NCBI GenBank assembly: GCA_944381405.1
Contig: CALWLA010000004.1
Location: 41,822 to 105,821 of the forward strand
Direction: 5' to 3'
Length of the DNA stretch: 64,000 bases
Source: an uncultured Lachnospiraceae bacterium
GTDB lineage: Bacteria > Bacillota > Clostridia > Lachnospirales > Lachnospiraceae
Each line of letters starts with the position of its first letter. Position 1 is the first letter of the stretch. Shown piece by piece: positions 58,421 through 64,000 of this stretch. Below the pieces are notes generated by a model that was not told the DNA's origin, did no database searches, and saw only the letters and a program-made list of their open reading frames with translations. The position numbers and the translations under genes are program-made.

Positions 58421-60112
58421 ATGAGAAATAAACTGCATAAGGAGGGAACGGTCGGCTGGATCGTTCTCTTCGTTTTATTGATTTTGATCATTCTGCCTCT
58501 GGGGGCGGTTTTGCTGCAGGTGGTGGATCCGGGCCTGATCGGGGCCGAAAATGAAGAAAACAGCCTGAGCATCCTGCTGGAGGTTTTCCGGAAACCCCTT
58601 TGGAGCCGGGCGCTGAAAAATTCGCTGCTGCTGGGGATCTGCACTACGCTCCTGGGGACCGCCTTTGGGGCCTTCTTAGCGGCGATCCGTATCAAATGGC
58701 ATTTTAAGACCGGAAAGCTTCTGGACATCGCGGCATGGATCCTGATGATCATGCCCTCCTTTATCATCGCCCAGGGCTGGGTTTATTTTGCCTCAGGCAA
58801 CGGCATTGCCAGGGCCTGGCTGGGATGGGAGAGCATCAGCAGCATGGTGTTCAGCTTTCCCGGCCTCGTGTTCATCATGGTGATGAACAAGTTCCCTTTT
58901 GCCTATGTGACCGTAAAGGCAGCTTTGGAGTGGAAGCCTCAGCGTCTGTCTCTGGCGGCAAGGATGAACGGCGCTACGGCCTTTGAGGAATGGAGGACCG
59001 TACAGGCGCCCCTGTGTATCCCTGCCTACTGCTCGGCGGCGATCCTGATCTTCATGGACACCATCGGCGACTTCGGGCTGCCCTCGGCCATCTCCGGCGT
59101 TTACCGGTTTCCTACGCTGCCCTATGCGATCTATACGGCCATCTACAGTTCCCCTATCCGGTTCGATATGGCAGGGGTCCTGTCCTTTTATCTGGTGCTT
59201 CTGATCATCGCCGCCATGGGACTGCAGTATCTCATAAAAGGCCGGAAACGTTTTGACTTTATGGATACGGGCACCGTCCAGGCGATTCCGGAAAAACCAG
59301 GCCGGGGCCTGGGCGCGGCGTTGAATCTCGCAGGCGTGCTGCTTTCCTTCCTGACCCTCTGCGTTCCCTTGGGCTCTACGGTGATCATGTCCTTTTCGGA
59401 TTCCATCTCCGTGTCCAATTTCGGCTTTACCCTGGGGAACTATCAGGCGGTGCTGACCCAGAGCAAAGATCTGCTGGAGGGCATGACCCATTCCCTTTCC
59501 ATCGCCTTTCTTGCGGCGGCGCTTGGGCTTTTGCTGGGATTTTTCGTATCCTTTGTGCTGAATTATTCGGATTTCATTTTCAAAAAGCTCATAGACGTCT
59601 TGTCTCTGGTGGCCCTGGCGGTTCCCGGCGTGGTGCTGGGCATCGGCTATATCTTCGTGTGGAACCAGCAGTGGCTGGAGGATCTGGGGCTTCAGATGTA
59701 CGGGACCCCCAGGCTCATCATGCTGGCCAGCGTGGCGGCGGCGATTCCCGTGATCACCAGGGTGATCACAGGGGGCATGGCGAAGATCCCGGGCCAGATG
59801 CTTTTTGCGGCGGGACTTTCGGGGGCTGGCTTTTTCGCAAGGATCCGCAGCGTGCTGCTGCCCCTTCTTAAGGGCGTGCTTTTGTCCGCGTTTCTTTCCG
59901 GATTTGGAGGCAGCGTATTCAATCTGGCCATCAATACCATCCTTTATCCGCCGAACTATCAGACCCTTCCGGTATATATCAGCAAGGGAGTGGAAAATCT
60001 GGAGTTCGGTTATTCCGCGGCGGCAACTGTGGCAGGCGGCGGCGCGGTGGTGCTCCTGATTTTGCTGATCGAGATGCTTGGCAGAGGATTTGGAGTTAAG
60101 AAAACGCAATAA
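58421..60112 (+). CDS. ABC transporter permease, fused two-domain (FbpB/PhnU-like)
   Basis: The 563-residue membrane protein contains two BPD-transport inner-membrane domains, each with about six spans. The ATPase-contact loops are near ARMNGATAFEEWRTVQAPL (first half) and AAGLSGAGFFARIRSVLLPLL (second half), the EAA-type sequences. The fused form is typical of Fe3+ and 2-aminoethylphosphonate importers. It starts 7 bp after the binding-protein stop codon; the ATPase gene follows with a 22-bp gap. Confidence 0.92.
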   Translation: MRNKLHKEGTVGWIVLFVLLILIILPLGAVLLQVVDPGLIGAENEENSLSILLEVFRKPLWSRALKNSLLLGICTTLLGTAFGAFLAAIRIKWHFKTGKLLDIAAWILMIMPSFIIAQGWVYFASGNGIARAWLGWESISSMVFSFPGLVFIMVMNKFPFAYVTVKAALEWKPQRLSLAARMNGATAFEEWRTVQAPLCIPAYCSAAILIFMDTIGDFGLPSAISGVYRFPTLPYAIYTAIYSSPIRFDMAGVLSFYLVLLIIAAMGLQYLIKGRKRFDFMDTGTVQAIPEKPGRGLGAALNLAGVLLSFLTLCVPLGSTVIMSFSDSISVSNFGFTLGNYQAVLTQSKDLLEGMTHSLSIAFLAAALGLLLGFFVSFVLNYSDFIFKKLIDVLSLVALAVPGVVLGIGYIFVWNQQWLEDLGLQMYGTPRLIMLASVAAAIPVITRVITGGMAKIPGQMLFAAGLSGAGFFARIRSVLLPLLKGVLLSAFLSGFGGSVFNLAINTILYPPNYQTLPVYISKGVENLEFGYSAAATVAGGGAVVLLILLIEMLGRGFGVKKTQ

Positions 60113-60134
60113 ATACAGCAGGGAAGGAAAAGAT

Positions 60135-61217
60135 ATGAAGGAACAGGAAATCATCCTGAAGATAGAAAATCTGAAGAAAAGCTTTGGAAAGACAGAGGTG
60201 TTGAAGGGCGTGGACATGTCTGTCAGGAAAAATGAGATCATCAGCGTTTTAGGACCCTCCGGCTGCGGAAAATCAACGCTGCTGAACATCATCGCTGGAA
60301 TGCTCCCACCGGACGAGGGGACCGTGATGCTTTCCGGCGTCTGTATCTCCAAGGCCGGAAAGATGCTGGCCCCGGAAAAGCGGAACATGAACATGGTGTT
60401 TCAGGATTTCGCCCTGTGGCCCCATATGAACGCCTTTGAGAATATCGCCTACGGCCTGCGCCGCAGAAAGAAAAGCGAAAAGGAGATCGAGGAAAAGGTG
60501 CGGGAAAAACTGGAGCTTCTGCATCTTTCCGGGCTTGAGAAGCGGTATCCGGCGGAGCTGTCCGGAGGCCAGCAGCAGCGGGTCGCCATCGCCAGGGCCC
60601 TGATCACGGAACCGGACATCCTGCTGATGGACGAGCCCCTTTGCAATCTGGACGTACAGCTTCGGGTGGAAATGCGGACGGAAATGGCCTTTCTGTTCCG
60701 CAGGATCGGGACTACGGTCTTTCATGTGACCCACGACCCCTCGGAGGCCTTTGCCATGGCGGACAGGATCGTGATCATGAATCGGGGAAAGATCGACCAG
60801 ATCGACACCCCGAAAAACTGCTATGAAGCCCCTGCTACGGAAGCGGTGGCGGCGCTCCTTGGAGCGGGCAATCTGTTAAAGGCAACAGCCGAAGAAAGAG
60901 ACGGGCTGCAGGTGCGCCTTGGAGGCGGAAGCTTCCGGACAAAAGGCTGCCAAGGAATCCAGCCTGGGGAGCCGGTGCAGCTTCGGTTCCGGGCGGAAAA
61001 TGCCAGCTGGAAAGGAAGCAGGCCTGATGGAAACGGCTTTTTCGCGGAGGTTTCCTACGCTTCCTTTGAGGGAGATTTTTACCGGGTCATGGCGAAAACG
61101 GGAGATGGGGAGGCTTTTACCTTCCTGAGCCGGGAAAACCTTGAGCCGGGAGCAAAGGGGTTTGTGCAGATCGGGGAATCCCATCTCTACGTTTATCCGG
61201 GGGCGCCGGAAAAATGA
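60135..61217 (+). CDS. ABC transporter ATP-binding protein (FbpC/PotA-like)
   Basis: ATG 60135 follows GGAAGG. The 360-residue subunit has Walker A GPSGCGKST (40-48), Q-loop VFQDFALWPHM, signature ELSGGQQQRVA, Walker B ILLMDEPLCNLD and H-loop VFHVTHDPSEA. A C-terminal TOBE domain (about 265-360) is typical of Fe3+, spermidine/putrescine and 2-AEP importers. Its stop codon overlaps the start of the phosphatase gene by 4 bp (ATGA at 61214), showing translational coupling. Confidence 0.94.
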   Translation: MKEQEIILKIENLKKSFGKTEVLKGVDMSVRKNEIISVLGPSGCGKSTLLNIIAGMLPPDEGTVMLSGVCISKAGKMLAPEKRNMNMVFQDFALWPHMNAFENIAYGLRRRKKSEKEIEEKVREKLELLHLSGLEKRYPAELSGGQQQRVAIARALITEPDILLMDEPLCNLDVQLRVEMRTEMAFLFRRIGTTVFHVTHDPSEAFAMADRIVIMNRGKIDQIDTPKNCYEAPATEAVAALLGAGNLLKATAEERDGLQVRLGGGSFRTKGCQGIQPGEPVQLRFRAENASWKGSRPDGNGFFAEVSYASFEGDFYRVMAKTGDGEAFTFLSRENLEPGAKGFVQIGESHLYVYPGAPEK

Positions 61218-61879
61218 TCTATCTGATGAGCGATATTCACGGGCAGGGAGGCCTCTTTTTCGACCTGCTGAAACAGACCGGCTTTTGCAGCCGCGACCGG
61301 CTGATCATCGTCGGGGACCTGATCGCGAAGGGAAAGGATTCACTTTCCCTTCTTCGTTTTGTCATGAAGCATCGGAACATACAGCTTTTGCAGGGAAATC
61401 ACGAAGCCAGGCTGCTGTATGCCTGCGGCGTACTGGAGACTGCGCCGGAGACTCGGGAGACCATACGGCTCTGGATGGATGGAGACGGCGCGGAGCTCCT
61501 GCGGGAGCTAAGGCATATCCCCCTTTGGGAATATGGAGAGATTCTGCAGTTTCTGCTGCGGTGCCCGCTCACAAAAGAGTTCCGGGCAGAGGGAGCCAGT
61601 TATCTCTGCGTGCATGGAGCGCCCAGAGCCGGAAAAGGAGAAAGCCTTCTGACCGCCAGGTATAAAATCCTTCGGGAGAACAACCGCTGTCCGGGAAAAA
61701 CCGCGGTGGTGGGTCATACCCCTACCTTCCGCTACGGAGAGGCATACAGGGGAAAGATCATCCGCCTTCCGGACAAGATCCTGCTGGACTGCGGCGCGGG
61801 GCACGGGGGCCCCTTAGGGTGTCTTAGGCTGGAGGACGGGGCCTGCTTTTATGCGGGCAGGAAGGAAGGCCTTGGATAA
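61214..61879 (+). CDS. Calcineurin-like metallophosphoesterase (ApaH/PrpE-like)
   Basis: The 221-residue protein has metal ligands in order: DIHG (Asp7, His9), GDLIAKG (Asp35; the usual GDxxDRG has lost its Asp-Arg, as in ApaH-like proteins), GNHEAR, VHGAPR and VVGHTPT. Family members split diadenosine tetraphosphate, phosphoproteins or phosphate monoesters. The 4-bp overlap with the ABC ATPase gene ties it to the uptake operon, so release of phosphate from an imported ester is an attractive but untested role. Confidence 0.88.
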   Translation: MIYLMSDIHGQGGLFFDLLKQTGFCSRDRLIIVGDLIAKGKDSLSLLRFVMKHRNIQLLQGNHEARLLYACGVLETAPETRETIRLWMDGDGAELLRELRHIPLWEYGEILQFLLRCPLTKEFRAEGASYLCVHGAPRAGKGESLLTARYKILRENNRCPGKTAVVGHTPTFRYGEAYRGKIIRLPDKILLDCGAGHGGPLGCLRLEDGACFYAGRKEGLG

Positions 61880-61919
61880 AAATATTCCGGAAGGTGCCTG
61901 AAAAAATACGGTATCCCCC

Positions 61920-61948
61920 TTGCGCAGGGAAAAAACTTGGCATATAAT
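61920..61948 (+). promoter_or_regulatory. Promoter of typA
   Basis: TTGCGC (61920-61925), 17 bp, TATAAT (61943-61948). Confidence 0.75.
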
Positions 61949-62009
61949 TATCTTTTGTGTAAAAATGATCGAACAGTTTTGATGCGAAAGAACAAAAGTG
62001 AGGATAGTT

Positions 62010-63848
62010 ATGCTGCAGAAGAGAGAGGATATCAGAAACGTGGCCATCATCGCCCACGTAGATCACGGCAAAACCACCCTGGTGGACGCGCTGTTGAAGC
62101 AGAACGGCGTGTTCCGGGAAAACCAGGAGGTGGTGGAGCGGGTGATGGACTCCAACGACATCGAGCGGGAGAGAGGAATCACCATCTTATCCAAAAACAC
62201 CGCCATCAATTATAAAGGCTATAAGATCAATATCGTGGACACCCCGGGCCATGCGGATTTTGGCGGCGAGGTAGAGCGGGTGCTGAAGATGGTAGACGGC
62301 GTGGTGCTTTTGGTGGACGCCTTTGAGGGCCCCATGCCCCAGACCAAGTTCGTGCTGGGGAAGGCCATGGAGCTGGACCTCCCGGTGGTGGTCTGCGTCA
62401 ACAAGATCGACCGGCCCGAGGCAAGACCTGACGAGGTGGTGGACGAGGTACTGGAGCTTCTGATGGACCTGGGGGCCTCCGACGAGCAGATCGACTGCCC
62501 CTTTGTATTCGCTTCTGCAAGAAGCGGCGTGGCTTCCATGGACGCGGCGACTCCCGGTACCAACATGGAACCGCTGCTTGATACCATTATCGAACACATT
62601 CCCTCTCCGGAAGGCGATCCCGATGCGCCTACCCAGATGCTGATCTCCACCATCGACTACAATGAATTCGTGGGAAGGATCGGTATCGGCAAGATCTCCA
62701 ACGGTTCCGTCCGGGTGAACCAGCAGGTGGTGCTGTGCAACCACCATGACAGCAGCAAGGTGATCCGTACCAAGGTCTCCAAGCTCTATGAGTTCGACGG
62801 CCTGAAGCGGGTGGAGGTGCAGGAAGCCCGGTTCGGCTCCATCGTGGCCCTTTCCGGCATTCCGGAGATCCACATCGGAGACACCATCTGCGATCCCGAG
62901 AAGGTGGAGGCGATTCCCTTCCAGAAGATCTCAGAGCCCACCATCGCCATGGATTTCATGGTAAACGATTCCCCCCTGGCAGGCCAGGAGGGCAAATACG
63001 TCACCTCCCGCCATCTGCGGGAGCGGCTCTACCGGGAGCTGAACACGGACGTTTCCCTTCGGGTAGAGGATACGGAGGCTGCGGACTGCTTCAAGGTTTC
63101 CGGAAGAGGCGAGCTGCATCTTTCCGTGCTGATCGAAAACATGCGCAGAGAGGGCTATGAGTTCGCCGTATCCAAGGCAGAGGTGCTGTATAAGACCGAC
63201 GAGCGGGGCAAAAAGCAGGAGCCCATGGAGATCGCCTACATCGACGTGCCGGAGGAATTTACCGGAACCGTCATACAGAAGCTGACCCAGAGAAAGGGCG
63301 AGCTGGCAGGCATGACCCCCATGAACGGCGGAATGACCCGTCTGGAGTTCAACATCCCCTCCAGAGGCCTCATCGGCTACCGGAACGAGTTTATGACGGA
63401 TACCAAGGGTACCGGCGTGCTGAACACCGCCTTCGAGGGCTATGGCCCCTATAAGGGAGATCTCAGCTACCGTCCCACCGGCTCCCTCATCGCTTATGAG
63501 GCGGGAGAGGCCATCACCTACGGCCTGTTCAACGCCCAGGAGCGGGGCACCCTCTTTATCGGGCCCGGAGAAAAGGTATACAGCGGCATGGTCATCGGCC
63601 AGTCCCCCAAGGCGGAGGACATCGAGATCAACGTCTGCAAGACCAAGAAGCTCACCAATACCCGTTCCTCCTCCTCGGACGAGGCCCTGCGGCTTGTACC
63701 GCCCAAGATCATGTCCCTGGAGCAGTGCATGGACTTCATCGACACCGACGAGCTTCTGGAGGTGACGCCCAAGACCCTGCGCATCCGGAAAAAGATCCTG
63801 GATCCCCTGCTTCGGAAGAGAGCGGCCATCAGCAAGAAGAACAGCTGA
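62010..63848 (+). CDS. typA: Translational GTPase TypA/BipA
   Basis: ATG 62010 follows AGTGAGGA; the GTG at 61998 overlaps that site. The 612-residue protein matches TypA/BipA in length. The GTPase domain has G1 AHVDHGKTT, switch and G3 DTPGHADFGGEV, G4 NKID and G5 SARSG. EF-G-like domains III and V follow, then the TypA-specific C-terminus (about 480-612). It binds the ribosome and supports 50S assembly and growth under stress or low temperature. It is monocistronic, with its own promoter. Confidence 0.96.
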   Translation: MLQKREDIRNVAIIAHVDHGKTTLVDALLKQNGVFRENQEVVERVMDSNDIERERGITILSKNTAINYKGYKINIVDTPGHADFGGEVERVLKMVDGVVLLVDAFEGPMPQTKFVLGKAMELDLPVVVCVNKIDRPEARPDEVVDEVLELLMDLGASDEQIDCPFVFASARSGVASMDAATPGTNMEPLLDTIIEHIPSPEGDPDAPTQMLISTIDYNEFVGRIGIGKISNGSVRVNQQVVLCNHHDSSKVIRTKVSKLYEFDGLKRVEVQEARFGSIVALSGIPEIHIGDTICDPEKVEAIPFQKISEPTIAMDFMVNDSPLAGQEGKYVTSRHLRERLYRELNTDVSLRVEDTEAADCFKVSGRGELHLSVLIENMRREGYEFAVSKAEVLYKTDERGKKQEPMEIAYIDVPEEFTGTVIQKLTQRKGELAGMTPMNGGMTRLEFNIPSRGLIGYRNEFMTDTKGTGVLNTAFEGYGPYKGDLSYRPTGSLIAYEAGEAITYGLFNAQERGTLFIGPGEKVYSGMVIGQSPKAEDIEINVCKTKKLTNTRSSSSDEALRLVPPKIMSLEQCMDFIDTDELLEVTPKTLRIRKKILDPLLRKRAAISKKNS

Positions 63849-63900
63849 TCCGGCTGCGGCAGTCCTGGCAGTAGAAATTAACACGAATCCTGAAAAAAGA

Positions 63901-63973
63901 AGGACCGTTGCGGTTTGCAACGGTCCTCAGACTGAAGACAAACCGGGTTTAGAAGAGAATTCCTAAGCCCGGT
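63901..63973. terminator. Two consecutive hairpins after typA
   Basis: First: AGGACCGTTGC (63901-63911) with GCAACGGTCCT (63917-63927), perfect. Second: ACCGGGTTTAG (63942-63952) with CTAAGCCCGGT (63963-63973), one G-U. Neither has a T-run on the + strand. On the minus strand the first is followed by CTTCTTTTTT, so it may chiefly terminate a minus-strand gene beyond the window. No gene is visible in 63849-64000. Confidence 0.6.
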
Positions 63974-64000
63974 ATCTTTATGTCTGTAAATAATCCTGAT

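Overview
The window looks like a chromosomal segment of a high-GC Lachnospiraceae-type bacterium (Bacillota, Clostridia). I infer this from Gram-positive Shine-Dalgarno sites, consensus sigma-A promoters, families typical of that group (DUF4317, DUF6465, a lipoprotein-type OadG, the CdaA/CdaR operon) and the mix of anaerobic enzymes (formate-THF ligase, biotin-dependent decarboxylase). No species can be named. Nearly every gene is on the + strand. The minus-strand genes are a truncated chromate transporter at the left edge, a 52-residue protein and a GreA-type factor. No rRNA, tRNA, IS element, phage gene or CRISPR array was seen.

Layout. 1-1341: partial chrA and a divergent LysR regulator. 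1382-4852: carB behind a leader with an intrinsic terminator. 4987-11031: cyclic-di-AMP operon (two membrane proteins, CdaA, CdaR, a Wzy-like polymerase, an AI-2E-family permease). 11177-13042: a DUF6465 protein and an RsmF-like RNA methyltransferase. 13190-18406: a biotin-dependent, Na+-coupled decarboxylase operon that carries both a 12S-type (acyl-CoA) and a 5S-type (oxo-acid) carboxyltransferase. 18607-25640: a small His-rich secreted protein, FtsK/SpoIIIE, formate-THF ligase and a MurE-family ligase.

25906-32202 is an envelope locus. It holds a secreted transglutaminase-like protein, an SGNH/DltD-like protein, a secreted protein, an FkbH-like HAD protein, an acyl carrier protein and an MBOAT acyltransferase. 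I read it as a possible glyceryl- or hydroxyacyl-transfer system resembling D-alanylation, and it is the best candidate here for an undescribed pathway.

32221-36446: DUF4317, a PepC-like aminopeptidase and guaA. 36508-38022: a low-GC block with one DUF4143-type ATPase, probably acquired. 38064-47000: small enzymes and transporters (GNAT, YgjP-like peptidase, SfsA, flavin-binding protein, GreA, BrnQ, MATE, nicotinate phosphoribosyltransferase, glycosyltransferase). 47203-52857: ileS and glycogen phosphorylase. 52987-55626: two CobW-type P-loop proteins and a YigZ protein. 55697-57167: a small protein and a TPR membrane protein. 57178-61879: an ABC importer (binding protein, fused permease, ATPase) plus an ApaH-like phosphatase, behind an 11-bp-phased array of TTTACA-like hexamers that matches a PhoP/PhoB box. 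62010-63848: typA/bipA. The last 150 bases hold two hairpins and no gene.
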